A stretch of 64,000 nt of DNA, taken from CADEEN01 sp963738425. GTDB taxonomy: Bacteria > Pseudomonadota > Gammaproteobacteria > Burkholderiales > Burkholderiaceae_C. The DNA lies in assembly GCA_963738425.1 (NCBI GenBank), contig CAVTWT010000010.1, positions 62,001 through 126,000 on the forward strand. The letters run 5' to 3'. Every line of letters starts with the position of its first letter. The first letter of the stretch is position 1. A program made the position numbers and the translations under genes. This document shows positions 1 to 10,529 of the stretch, one piece after another. The notes under the pieces are model-generated. The model saw only the letters and a program-made list of their open reading frames with translations. It ran no database searches and was not told the DNA's origin.

Positions 1-529
1 ACTTCTGGTTGTACGCATCGGAGCCGTCGCTGTCGGTGTGGCCGACGGCGATGATGACTTCGAGGTTGATGCCAGTCGTCTTGCTGACCAGATCGTCCAG
101 CTTCGCGCGGGCTTCCGGCTTCAACACCGACTTGCCGCTGTCGAAGAAAGCGTCAGCCGCGAAGGTGACCTTCTCGGCCACCGGCGGGGGCGGCGGCGGC
201 GGCGGGGCCGGCGGGCGCGGCGGGGCCACTGCCGGCGGGGGCGGCGGCGGCGGCGGCGGCGGCGGGGGTGGCGGCGGCGGCTTGGCAGCGCCATCGCAGT
301 TCGGGTGCGCCGTGGCAGGCGTCCAGAAGCCATCGCGCCAGCAATGCTCGTTGGTGCCGTTCTTCCACACCAGCGAACCGTCGCCATTGCGCCAGTTGTC
401 AGCAGCGTTGGCTGCCTTCAGCTGTTCAGCAGTTGGCGCAGCGCCGGTGTGCGCAGCAGCAAACACTGCCACGGGAGCAGCGAGAGCAGCAGACGCAAAT
501 AGCATCGCCACCTTGTTCAGTTTCTTCAT
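1..529 (-). CDS. ompA: OmpA-family outer-membrane protein, 3' end missing
   Basis: This is an outer-membrane protein with a C-terminal peptidoglycan-binding OmpA domain, cut by the window edge. The start is ATG at 529, preceded by a strong ribosome site (GAGAGGAG, spacing about 6). The first 25 residues are a signal peptide (MKKLNKVAMLFASAALAAP). A short Trp/Cys-containing segment follows (DNWRNGDGSLVWKNG...CWRDGFW) and then a long proline-rich linker, coded by 180-285, broken by a short VAPPRPPA stretch. The final visible part matches the start of the OmpA domain, including VGHTDSDGSDAYN. It is transcribed divergently from gyrA, as is usual for this locus in Burkholderiales. The family assignment is firm. 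The poly-proline length should be treated cautiously because such GC repeats are error-prone. Confidence 0.9.
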   Translation of the reverse strand, partial: MKKLNKVAMLFASAALAAPVAVFAAAHTGAAPTAEQLKAANAADNWRNGDGSLVWKNGTNEHCWRDGFWTPATAHPNCDGAAKPPPPPPPPPPPPPPPPAVAPPRPPAPPPPPPPPVAEKVTFAADAFFDSGKSVLKPEARAKLDDLVSKTTGINLEVIIAVGHTDSDGSDAYNQK

Positions 530-825
530 TGAATCTCCTCTCGAGGATGGCCGCAGTGGCGGCGCGGAACGTCCAAATCGGAAGCGAGAAAACCTGGCAA
601 ACACCCGGTTCGACGAGCGCTCACCGCCGATCCAATTGATTGTGCCAGAGCTTCTTCGGACGACTGCATTTTGGGCGCACCGCGCAAGGACGGAAGCCGC
701 AATGTTGCGCAAGCGAGACAAGCTGCGCCGAATAGAATTGCCGCTTTCCCGCGTTGATCTTGACGCCGTTGGCCCCTCAACGGCAAGAAATCGCGGGCCT
801 AGCGAACCGTTTTCCCGCCGCCTGA
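530..825. promoter_or_regulatory. Divergent ompA-gyrA intergenic region
   Basis: This 296-bp spacer separates the divergent ompA and gyrA starts, so it must hold both promoters. On the minus strand a CACAAT hexamer near 640-645 could be an ompA -10 box, but no convincing -35 lies at the right distance. On the plus strand TAGAAT near 732 is a possible -10, with TTGCGC about 22 bases upstream, which is too far for a good sigma-70 promoter. No ORF with family similarity was recognised here. Confidence 0.35.
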
Positions 826-3462
<2,637 letters not shown>

Positions 3463-3466
<4 letters not shown>

Positions 3467-4032
3467 ACTGGCGCATTGCCTTCATCGCCCTGGCCTTGGC
3501 CGGCGGCAGCGCGCACGCGCAAACAAAGAAGGACCTCATCGCCAAGGTCGTGCAGTTGCACCAGCAAGGCATCGAGAACGTCGGCCGCATCATCGCCGGC
3601 CAGACCTCGCAGCAGATGCTGCAGGCCGCAGGGCAGGCGCTGCAGCGCGTGGCTGCCGACAAACGCGAGGCCGTCGGCAAGGAGATTCAGGAAGACGTGA
3701 AGAAGTTCTACGACGAAGTCGAGCCGCTGCTGAAGAAGCGGGCTGTGGAACTCGCGCCGGCCACCGTCGGTGCGGCCTATGAGGAGAAGTTCAGCGAAGA
3801 CGAGCTGAAGGTGATCATCGCCTGGCTCGAATCGCCAGTGTCCAAGAAGTACGCACAGATCGACCGCGATCAAGGCAATGCGCTGGCAGAAAAAGTCGTG
3901 ACAGACACGCGACCGGCGATCGAACCGAAGCTCAAGGCCCTGGAAGCCACCGTGGCCAAGCGGCTGGGGGTATCGGCCAATGAGCCCAGCGCGTCGGCTC
4001 CAAGAACTCCAGCGCCCAAGAAGAAGCCATGA
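3463..4032 (+). CDS. DUF2059-type exported protein
   Basis: This is a 189-residue protein beginning with a clear signal peptide (MNWRIAFIALALAGGSAHA, cleavage before QTKKDL), so it is probably periplasmic. The mature part is helical and charged. It carries a pattern typical of the DUF2059 family, with a conserved stretch around YEEKFSEDELKVIIAWLESP where the segment from 'F' to 'SP' is the family hallmark. The C-terminus ends in a Pro/Lys tail. The start overlaps the gyrA stop by four bases, so it is probably co-translated. The function of the family is not known to me. In related genomes a gene of this type lies between gyrA and serC/pheA, and here serC is absent. Confidence 0.75.
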
Positions 4033-4090
4033 GCGTGCATGGCCGCTCCAAAGCGCTCATCCCGGAGCGCGCAGCGCGAAGGGTCGTCCA

Positions 4091-5185
4091 GTGACCGAGC
4101 CGGCGCCGGAGCTGCTGTCGCTGCGCGCGCAGATCGATGCGCTCGACCGCGAGCTGCTGGCGCTGCTCAACCGCCGCGCTGGACTGGCGCTGCAGGTCGG
4201 TGAGATCAAGAAGCGCGAAGGCTCGGCCGTGTTTCGCCCCGAGCGCGAAGCGCAAGTCATCGACGGACTGAAGGCCGAGAACCGCGGCCCGCTGCCCAAC
4301 GAGTCCGTGGCGCCGATCTGGCGCGAAATCATGTCGGCCAGCCGCTCGCTCGAGACGCCGCTGCGCATCGCCTACCTCGGCCCCGCGGGCACCTTCAGCG
4401 AACTCGCCGCGCTCGGCTACTTCGGTGCGTCGATCGTGCACGTGCCCTGCGGCAGCATCGATGAAGTCTTCCGTGCCACGAGTGGTGGTGCTGCCGACTT
4501 CGGTGTCGTGCCGGTCGAGAACTCGACCGAAGGCGTCGTGGCACGCTCACTCGACCTGTTCCTGAACACGCCGCTGTCGATCGTCGGCGAGACCAGCTTG
4601 TACGTGCGCCACAACCTGATGCGCAAGGTCGAAGGCATGGCCGGCATCGAAGCCGTGTGCGCGCACCCGCAGGCGCTGGCGCAGTGCCATGCGTGGCTGA
4701 CGCAGCATCTGCCCAACGTCGAGCGCCGGCCGGTGGCGAGCAATGCCGAAGGCGCGCGATTGGCGTCGCAGAACGACAAGCTCGCGGCCATCGCCAGCGA
4801 ACGCGCCAGCAGCGAGTACGGCCTGCATGTGCTCTCGCCGGCGATCCAGGACGACCCGCACAACCGCACGCGCTTCGCGGTCGTGGCCCTGCCGAGCCAG
4901 CACCCGCAGCCCAGCGCGTCGGGCAACGACTGCACCAGCCTCGTTGTCTCGGTGCCCAACAAGCCGGGGGCTGTACACGACATGCTGGTGCCGTTGAAGA
5001 ACCACGGTGTGTCGATGACGCGCTTCGAGTCGCGCCCGGCGCGCTCCGGCCAGTGGGAGTACTACTTCTACATCGACATCGACGGCCACCCGGATCAGCC
5101 TCATGTGGCCACCGCTCTGGCGGAGTTGCGCAGCGCCTGCGCGTTCTTCAAGCTGCTCGGCACCTATCCTTTGGACACCCACTGA
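4091..5185 (+). CDS. pheA: Bifunctional chorismate mutase / prephenate dehydratase (P-protein)
   Basis: This enzyme converts chorismate to prephenate and prephenate to phenylpyruvate, committing flux to phenylalanine. GTG 4091 is the chosen start because it follows AAGGG with 7-base spacing and gives 364 residues. An open frame extends further upstream but shows no family similarity. Residues about 7-88 are the AroQ chorismate mutase (LRAQIDALDRELLALLNRR). Residues 92-268 are the dehydratase (AYLGPAGTFSE, then the essential Thr in NRTRF at 258-262). Residues 283-358 are the ACT domain with the ESRP motif (313-316) that binds phenylalanine for feedback inhibition. The TGA overlaps the tyrA ATG by one base. 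Confidence 0.95.
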   Translation: MTEPAPELLSLRAQIDALDRELLALLNRRAGLALQVGEIKKREGSAVFRPEREAQVIDGLKAENRGPLPNESVAPIWREIMSASRSLETPLRIAYLGPAGTFSELAALGYFGASIVHVPCGSIDEVFRATSGGAADFGVVPVENSTEGVVARSLDLFLNTPLSIVGETSLYVRHNLMRKVEGMAGIEAVCAHPQALAQCHAWLTQHLPNVERRPVASNAEGARLASQNDKLAAIASERASSEYGLHVLSPAIQDDPHNRTRFAVVALPSQHPQPSASGNDCTSLVVSVPNKPGAVHDMLVPLKNHGVSMTRFESRPARSGQWEYYFYIDIDGHPDQPHVATALAELRSACAFFKLLGTYPLDTH

Positions 5186-6072
5186 TGTTCAAGCAACTCG
5201 GTGTCATCGGTACAGGTCTGATGGGTGGCTCGTTCGCGCTGGCGCTCAAGCGAGCAGGGCTGGTTGAGCGGGTGATCGGCTACTCGAAGTCGCCATCGAC
5301 AACAGAGCGCGCGAAAAAGCTCGGCGTGATCGACGACGCCGCCGAGTCGGCGCTGCTCGCCGTCTCGGGCTCCGACATCGTGCTGATCGCCGTGCCGGTG
5401 GCCGCGACTGAAGCGACTTTCAAGGCGATCCGGCACCTCGTCGAGCCCGGCTGCCTGTTCATGGACGTCGGCTCGACCAAGCGCGATGTGGTCGATGCCG
5501 CACGCCGCGTGCTGAAGGAACGGGTTGCCAGCTTCGTGCCCGCGCACCCGATCGCGGGCAAGGAGTCGGGCGGTGTGCAGCACGCCGACGCCGCGCTGTA
5601 CCAAGGCCGCCAAGTCATCCTGACGCCGCTGGCGTCGACGAATCCAGCGCTGGTGCAGAAGGCCGCTGATGTCTGGAGTGCGATCGGCTGCCAGGTGTTG
5701 AGGATGACGCCGGACGATCACGACGCTGCGTTCGCGGCGGTGAGCCACCTGCCTCATCTACTGGCGTTTGCCTACTTCAGCGCGGTGGCGCGCCAGCCTG
5801 CAGGCAACGACTACCTGACGCTGGCCGGCCCGGGGTTCCGCGACTTCACGCGCATCGCGGCCAGCGATCCGGCGGTGTGGCGAGACATCCTGATGGCCAA
5901 CCGCGAAGAAGTGTTGAAGCAGTCGCTGCGCTTTCGGCACACGCTCGATGCCATCGAGCATGTGATGCGCTCGGGCAATGGCGAGGCGCTGGAAGACCTG
6001 ATCCGTCAGTCAGCCGATGCGCGCGCAGCCTGGCAGATGAGCGCGACGAACAAAACGCCCGGAGCACGATGA
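5185..6072 (+). CDS. tyrA: Prephenate dehydrogenase
   Basis: This NAD(P)-dependent enzyme oxidatively decarboxylates prephenate to 4-hydroxyphenylpyruvate in tyrosine synthesis. The 295-residue product begins MFKQLGVIGTGLMGGSFAL, with the Rossmann GxGxxG-type dinucleotide loop in residues 6-16. DVGSTKRDVV and the substrate-binding stretch AHPIAGKESGG are both typical of TyrA. No fused chorismate mutase or ACT domain is visible, so this is the monofunctional form. The ATG is nested in the pheA stop (TGATG), indicating coupled translation. A 99-bp spacer with a GC-rich repeat follows before aroA-cmk. Confidence 0.94.
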   Translation: MFKQLGVIGTGLMGGSFALALKRAGLVERVIGYSKSPSTTERAKKLGVIDDAAESALLAVSGSDIVLIAVPVAATEATFKAIRHLVEPGCLFMDVGSTKRDVVDAARRVLKERVASFVPAHPIAGKESGGVQHADAALYQGRQVILTPLASTNPALVQKAADVWSAIGCQVLRMTPDDHDAAFAAVSHLPHLLAFAYFSAVARQPAGNDYLTLAGPGFRDFTRIAASDPAVWRDILMANREEVLKQSLRFRHTLDAIEHVMRSGNGEALEDLIRQSADARAAWQMSATNKTPGAR

Positions 6073-6171
6073 CCCCCCCCGGAGCGGCTTCGCCGCACCC
6101 CCCAAGGGGGGCAACGCCAGCGGCCAGGCAGAGCCCGATCCGCGGCGTTCGCTGGGTTTCCTGCTGAGTCC
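6073..6171. repeat. GC-rich hairpin spacer, C6-AA-G6 core
   Basis: The tyrA-aroA spacer holds two hairpins. GCGGC-TTC-GCCGC lies at about 6083-6095. A C6 run at 6098-6103, AA, then a G6 run at 6106-6111 forms the second. It shares the C-run/G-run core with other intergenic elements in this window (9985-10087, 26711-26792, 39575-39640, 46158-46256) but lacks their longer conserved flank, so it is only a possible relative. There is no T-tract, so it is not a clear intrinsic terminator. Confidence 0.5.
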
Positions 6172-8172
6172 ATGTACGCGCTGCCGTTCCTGGATCTGCC
6201 ACCCTTGTCGCGCGCCGGCGGCACAGTCAAGTTGCCGGGTTCGAAAAGCATCTCCAACCGCGTGCTGCTGCTGGCGGGCTTGGCCGAAGGCGAAACGCGC
6301 GTTCACGACCTGCTCGATTCCGACGACACGCGCGTGATGCTCGACGCATTGCGGGCGCTCGGCTGCGCTGTCACGCACGAAGGTGACGTCTGCGTCGTGC
6401 GCGGCCTGGGCGGCAAGCTGGCTGTGCACGAAGCCAAGCTGTTTCTCGGCAACGCCGGCACCGCCATGCGCCCGCTCTGCGCCGCGCTGGCCGTGCTCGC
6501 CGCGCGCGACGGCGGCCGCTTCGAACTCTCCGGCATTGCGCGCATGCACGAGCGACCGATCGGCGACCTCACCGACGCGCTACGCCAACTCGGTTGCCGC
6601 ATCGACGACCTCGGCAATCCGGGCTACCCGCCGCTGGCCGTCAGTGGACCGAGCACGCTCGCGCTGTTGCAGCCGATCCGCGTGCGCGGCGACGTCTCCA
6701 GCCAGTTCCTGACCGCGCTGCTGCTCGCGCTGCCGCTGGTGTCGAACAGCGGTGCGATCACGATCGATGTCGAAGGCGAGCTGATCTCGAAACCGTATGT
6801 CGAGATCACGCTGGCCCTGCTGGCGCGCTTCGGCATCACGGTGCAGCGCGAAGGCTGGCAGCGCTTCGTCGTGCCGGCCCACAGTGCCTACCGCTCGCCA
6901 GGCGATGTGCACGTCGAAGGCGACGCGTCGTCGGCGTCGTACTTCATCGCGCTCGGCGCCATTGCAGCGACGAAGAAACCGGTTCGGATCGAAGGCGTCG
7001 GACACGACTCGATCCAGGGCGACATCCGCTTCATCGACGCCGCACGCGCGATGGGCGCCGAGATCCGCACAGAGCCCAACGCCGTCGAAATCCGCCGCGG
7101 CGCTTGGCCGCTCAAGGCGATCACGCTCGACTGCAACCACATCCCCGACGCCGCGATGACGCTGGCCGTGATGGCGCTTTATGCCGATGGCCCGACGACG
7201 CTCGCCAACATCGCCAGCTGGCGCGTCAAGGAAACCGACCGCCTGACCGCGATGGCCACTGAACTGCGCAAGCTCGGTGCGTCGGTGCAGGAAGGGCCTG
7301 ACTGGCTGACGGTAACGCCACCCCAGCAATGGCACGCCGCCGCGATCCACACCTACGACGACCACCGTATGGCGATGTGCGGCTCGCTGGCCACGTTCGG
7401 TGGCGTGGCCGTGCGCATCCTCGACCCGAAGTGCGTCGCCAAGACCTTCCCCGACTACTTTGAGACGCTGTTCAAGGTGTCCCGTGCCGAGCCCAACGAC
7501 GTGCCGGTGATCACGATCGACGGCCCCACCGCCGGCGGCAAGGGCACGCTCGCCGCCGCTGTCGCCGAGCGCCTGGGCTACCGGCTGCTCGACTCCGGCT
7601 CTCTGTACCGCGTGGCCGCGCTGGCCGCGTTGCGCGCCGGGCTGCTCGACGCGGAGCCGCTTGACGAAAACGCGATTGCGGCGCTGGCCGCCAAGTTGCC
7701 GCTGTCGTTCAAATCCGGTGGCCGCATCCGCCTGGGGCAAGAAGAAGTCACAGACGCGTTGCGCGAAGAAACCGTGGGTGTGGCCGCCTCCCGCGTCTCC
7801 GCCCTGCCCGCCGTGCGCCACGCGCTTCACGAGCTGCAACTGTCGTTTCGCCGCGCGCCGGGCCTGGTGGCCGACGGCCGCGACATGGGCACGGTGGTCT
7901 TCTTCGACGCGCCGCTCAAGGTCTTCCTCACCGCCAGCGCCGCCCAGCGTGCCGAGCGGCGGTATAAGCAATTGATTTCAAAGGGAATTGAAGCTAATAT
8001 CGACAGTCTTCGCGCTGACTTGGAGGCGCGCGACCTGCGGGACACCACCCGCGCTGTCGCGCCTTTGAAACCAGCGCAAGATGCGCAGTTGCTCGACAAC
8101 TCCGCCCTCACGATCGAAGCGTCGGTCGAGAAGGTGCTGGAGATGTGGCAACAACGCAGGCCGTTCTTGTAG
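6172..8172 (+). CDS. aroA-cmk: Fused EPSP synthase (AroA) / cytidylate kinase (Cmk)
   Basis: This is one 666-residue ORF with two enzymes. Residues 1 to about 440 are 3-phosphoshikimate 1-carboxyvinyltransferase, the sixth step of the shikimate pathway. They carry KLPGSKSISNR (20-30), the LFLGNAGTAMRPL motif and the KETDR motif. Residues about 445-666 are cytidylate kinase, which phosphorylates CMP/dCMP: ITIDGPTAGGKGT is the P-loop (about 448-459), with DSGSLYR and the ADGRDMGTVVF substrate motif downstream. The domains join directly after FPDYFETL, the normal AroA end. This fusion is annotated in many Burkholderiales. A 50-base AT-rich stretch with rare codons (7961-8010) lies inside the Cmk part. 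Confidence 0.95.
   Translation: MYALPFLDLPPLSRAGGTVKLPGSKSISNRVLLLAGLAEGETRVHDLLDSDDTRVMLDALRALGCAVTHEGDVCVVRGLGGKLAVHEAKLFLGNAGTAMRPLCAALAVLAARDGGRFELSGIARMHERPIGDLTDALRQLGCRIDDLGNPGYPPLAVSGPSTLALLQPIRVRGDVSSQFLTALLLALPLVSNSGAITIDVEGELISKPYVEITLALLARFGITVQREGWQRFVVPAHSAYRSPGDVHVEGDASSASYFIALGAIAATKKPVRIEGVGHDSIQGDIRFIDAARAMGAEIRTEPNAVEIRRGAWPLKAITLDCNHIPDAAMTLAVMALYADGPTTLANIASWRVKETDRLTAMATELRKLGASVQEGPDWLTVTPPQQWHAAAIHTYDDHRMAMCGSLATFGGVAVRILDPKCVAKTFPDYFETLFKVSRAEPNDVPVITIDGPTAGGKGTLAAAVAERLGYRLLDSGSLYRVAALAALRAGLLDAEPLDENAIAALAAKLPLSFKSGGRIRLGQEEVTDALREETVGVAASRVSALPAVRHALHELQLSFRRAPGLVADGRDMGTVVFFDAPLKVFLTASAAQRAERRYKQLISKGIEANIDSLRADLEARDLRDTTRAVAPLKPAQDAQLLDNSALTIEASVEKVLEMWQQRRPFL
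7961..8010 (+). other. AT-rich, rare-codon patch inside cmk
   Basis: About 16 consecutive codons (TAT AAG CAA TTG ATT TCA ... GCT AAT ATC ... AGT CTT) are strongly AT-rich and use codons avoided in the surrounding gene. The encoded residues (YKQLISKGIEANIDSL) nevertheless fit the Cmk family, which has KQL..KG..A. at this place. The frame is intact. It may be a localised gene-conversion or repeat-derived patch, or selected slow codons; this is inference only. Confidence 0.55.
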
Positions 8173-8265
8173 AAGCAAGAGCGGCAGAAGGTCCGACGCT
8201 TCCCCTGCGCTGCGTCGGTTGAGCAACCAACCGCCACGCCAGTGGCATCGCAAACCCCTCCCCAC
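8173..8265 (+). promoter_or_regulatory. rpsA leader with two hairpins, no Shine-Dalgarno
   Basis: The 93-base spacer before rpsA contains an inverted repeat CCGACGC (8193-8199) / GCGTCGG (8212-8218). A small hairpin GGTTG-AG-CAACC (8217-8228) follows at once. No Shine-Dalgarno sequence precedes ATG 8266 (CAAACCCCTCCCCAC). In E. coli the rpsA leader is likewise structured, lacks a strong SD and is bound by S1 for autogenous control. Similar control here is inferred by analogy. Confidence 0.5.
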
Positions 8266-9984
8266 ATGTCACAAACCCAAACCGCCACCACCGGCGGCGG
8301 CGAGTCTTTCGCCGCCCTGTTCGAAGAAAGCCTGAAGCGCAGCGAAATGCGCGCTGGCGAAGTCATCACCGCCGAGGTGGTGCGCATCGACTACAACTTC
8401 GTGGTGGTGAACGCGGGCCTCAAGAGCGAGGCCTATGTTCCGATCGAGGAATTCAAGAACGACACCGGCGGCCTCGAAGTCCAGGTCGGCGATTTCGTCT
8501 CGGTGGCCATCGATGCCATCGAAAACGGCTACGGCGACACCATCCTGTCGCGTGACAAGGCCAAGCGCCTCGCGTCGTGGCTGTCGCTCGAAACATCGCT
8601 CGAGTCCGGCGATTTCGTTTCGGGCACCGTCAACGGCAAGGTCAAGGGTGGCCTCACGGTGCTCGTCAACGGCATCCGCGCCTTCCTGCCCGGCTCGCTG
8701 ATCGACACGCGCCCGGTCAAGGACCTGTCGCCGTTCGAAGGCAAGACGATGGAGTTCAAGGTCATCAAGCTCGACCGCAAGCGCAACAACGTCGTGTTGT
8801 CGCGCCGTGCTGTGGTCGAAGCCTCGATGGGCGAAGAGCGCGCCAAGCTGATGGAAACGCTGCACGAAGGCGCGATCGTCCACGGCGTGGTCAAGAACAT
8901 CACCGAGTACGGCGCCTTCGTCAACCTGGGTGGCATCGACGGCCTGCTGCACATCACCGACATGGCCTGGCGCCGCGTGCGCCACCCGAGCGAGGTGGTG
9001 CAGGTCGGCCAGGAACTCAGCGCCAAGGTGCTGAAGTTCGACTCGGAGAAGAACCGCGTCAGCCTGGGCATCAAGCAGCTCGGCGACGACCCGTGGATGG
9101 GTGTCGCACGCCGCTACCCGCAGGGCACGCGCCTGTTCGGCAAGGTCACGAACATCGCCGACTACGGCGCGTTCGTGGAAATCGAGCCGGGCATCGAAGG
9201 TCTGGTCCACGTGTCCGAAATGGACTGGACCAACAAGAACGTGTCGCCGGCCAAGGTGGTCACGCTCGGCGACGAGACCGAGGTCATGGTGCTCGAGATC
9301 GACGAGGAAAAGCGCCGCATCAGCCTGGGCATGAAGCAGTGCAAGGCCAACCCGTGGGAAGAGTTCTCTTCCACCGTCAAGCGCGGCGACAAGGTCAAGG
9401 GCCCCGTCAAGTCGATCACCGACTTCGGTGTGTTTGTCGGCCTCACGGCCGGCATCGACGGCTTGGTGCACCTTTCCGACCTGTCGTGGAACGAACCCGG
9501 CGAAGCCGCGGTGCGCAACTACAAGAAGGGCCAGGAAGTCGAGGCCATCGTGCTGGCGGTGGACGTCGAGCGCGAGCGCATCAGCCTGGGCATCAAGCAG
9601 TTGGATGGCGACCCGTTTGCCACCTACACGACGCTCAACGACCGTGGCGCCCTCGTCACCGGCAAGGTGAAGACGGTCGATCCGCGCGGCGCTGAAATCA
9701 CGCTGTCGGATGACATCGTCGGCTACCTGCGTGCATCCGAAATCAGCCGCGACCGCGTCGAAGACGCACGCAACGTGCTGAAGGAAGGCGACGAAGTCAG
9801 CGTCATGATCGTCAACATCGACCGCAAGACGCGCAACATCCAGTTGTCGATCAAGGCCAAGGACAGCGCCGACCAGCAGGAAGCCATGCAGCGCCTGTCG
9901 CAGAGCAACGAGCGCGAGAGCGCCGGCACGACGAGCCTGGGCGCCCTGCTGCGCGCCAAGATGGACGGCGGCAAGCAAGAATGA
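8266..9984 (+). CDS. rpsA: 30S ribosomal protein S1
   Basis: S1 is the large mRNA-binding protein of the small subunit, needed to start translation on weak-SD messages. The 572-residue product begins MSQTQTATTGGGESFAALFEESL. The ESFAALFEESL segment is the family's usual N-terminus, so the first 12 residues are an extension. Six consecutive S1 (OB-fold) domains follow, each ending in a 'RISLGIKQL'-like motif (for example NRVSLGIKQLGDDPW, RRISLGMKQC, ERISLGIKQLDGDPF). A GTG at 8242 is an alternative in-frame start, but ATG 8266 is preferred. The gene lies in the classical cmk-rpsA-ihfB order. Confidence 0.96.
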   Translation: MSQTQTATTGGGESFAALFEESLKRSEMRAGEVITAEVVRIDYNFVVVNAGLKSEAYVPIEEFKNDTGGLEVQVGDFVSVAIDAIENGYGDTILSRDKAKRLASWLSLETSLESGDFVSGTVNGKVKGGLTVLVNGIRAFLPGSLIDTRPVKDLSPFEGKTMEFKVIKLDRKRNNVVLSRRAVVEASMGEERAKLMETLHEGAIVHGVVKNITEYGAFVNLGGIDGLLHITDMAWRRVRHPSEVVQVGQELSAKVLKFDSEKNRVSLGIKQLGDDPWMGVARRYPQGTRLFGKVTNIADYGAFVEIEPGIEGLVHVSEMDWTNKNVSPAKVVTLGDETEVMVLEIDEEKRRISLGMKQCKANPWEEFSSTVKRGDKVKGPVKSITDFGVFVGLTAGIDGLVHLSDLSWNEPGEAAVRNYKKGQEVEAIVLAVDVERERISLGIKQLDGDPFATYTTLNDRGALVTGKVKTVDPRGAEITLSDDIVGYLRASEISRDRVEDARNVLKEGDEVSVMIVNIDRKTRNIQLSIKAKDSADQQEAMQRLSQSNERESAGTTSLGALLRAKMDGGKQE

Positions 9985-10087
9985 CGGCCCCCGCCGCCCG
10001 TGTACAGGCGGCACCCCCCGAGGGGGTCGCCGCCTTGCTTGGGAGCGGCCCGGCGCGGCGACGGCGCCGGCTGACACCGACATCTAC
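9985..10087. repeat. Dispersed Burkholderiales-type intergenic repeat, copy 1
   Basis: The rpsA-ihfB spacer contains a C6-GA-G5 palindrome at 10014-10026. A conserved flank follows that reads GCCGCCTTGCTTGGGAGCGG and then CCGGCGCGGCG. Nearly the same string is found at 26740-26790, and inverted at 46170-46235. The element is placed strictly between genes and can form a stable hairpin. Its role is unknown; transcription attenuation or mRNA-end protection is plausible. Confidence 0.65.
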
Positions 10088-10399
10088 ATGACGCGCTCCG
10101 ACCTCGTCGCGGCGCTGGCTGACAAGTTCAGCCAGCTCACGCAACGCGACACCGAGTTCGCGGTGAAAACGATCCTCGACGCGATGTCCGACGCGCTTGC
10201 GCGCGGGCATCGCATCGAGATCCGCGGCTTTGGCAGCTTCTCGATCAACCGCCGCCCGCCACGCGTGGGCCGCAACCCGCGCAGCGGCGAGCAGGTGACG
10301 ATCCCGGAGAAGCTGGTGCCGCACTTCAAGCCTGGGAAGGCGTTGCGCGAAGCGGTCGATGCGCGGGTGCCGGTCGGCGATCCTCCGGCAGCGCCCTAG
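10088..10399 (+). CDS. ihfB: Integration host factor subunit beta
   Basis: This DNA-bending nucleoid protein forms a heterodimer with IHF-alpha. The 103-residue product has the DNABII fold: MTRSDLVAALADKFSQL at the N-terminus, IRGFGSFSINRRPPRVGRNP (45-64) with the intercalating proline of the RNP arm, then SGEQVTIP and HFKPGKALRE. Length and motifs match IHF-beta rather than HU, and the position after rpsA is the canonical ihfB location. No strong ribosome site is visible upstream (GACACCGACATCTAC), but no other start fits. Confidence 0.95.
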   Translation: MTRSDLVAALADKFSQLTQRDTEFAVKTILDAMSDALARGHRIEIRGFGSFSINRRPPRVGRNPRSGEQVTIPEKLVPHFKPGKALREAVDARVPVGDPPAAP

Positions 10400-10529
10400 A
10401 AACTCAAACACGCGCCCGACTCAACGCAGGGCCGCTCCCAAGTTGAGTCGCGCCCCCTTGGGGGGGCCGCAGCGACCTGTCGCTGCGCGGGGGCCAGTTT
10501 TGACGCGTTTTCACTTCTAAACTCCGCTC
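10400..10529. terminator. Three-hairpin cluster between ihfB and lapA
   Basis: Three inverted repeats stand in a row. GACTCAAC (10418-10425) pairs with GTTGAGTC (10442-10449). A C5-TT-G7 palindrome lies at about 10453-10466. GCAGCGAC (10469-10476) pairs with GTCGCTGC (10479-10486) across a 2-base loop. The sequence after the last stem (GCGGGGGCCAGTTTTGACG) ends in a short TTTT, so partial termination of the ihfB transcript is plausible. A further function of the array is not evident. Confidence 0.5.

Noticed and set aside
632..647. Sigma-54-like TGGCACA...TTGG upstream of ompA
   Set aside because: The -24 half matches but the -12 half lacks GC at the required spacing (off by one).
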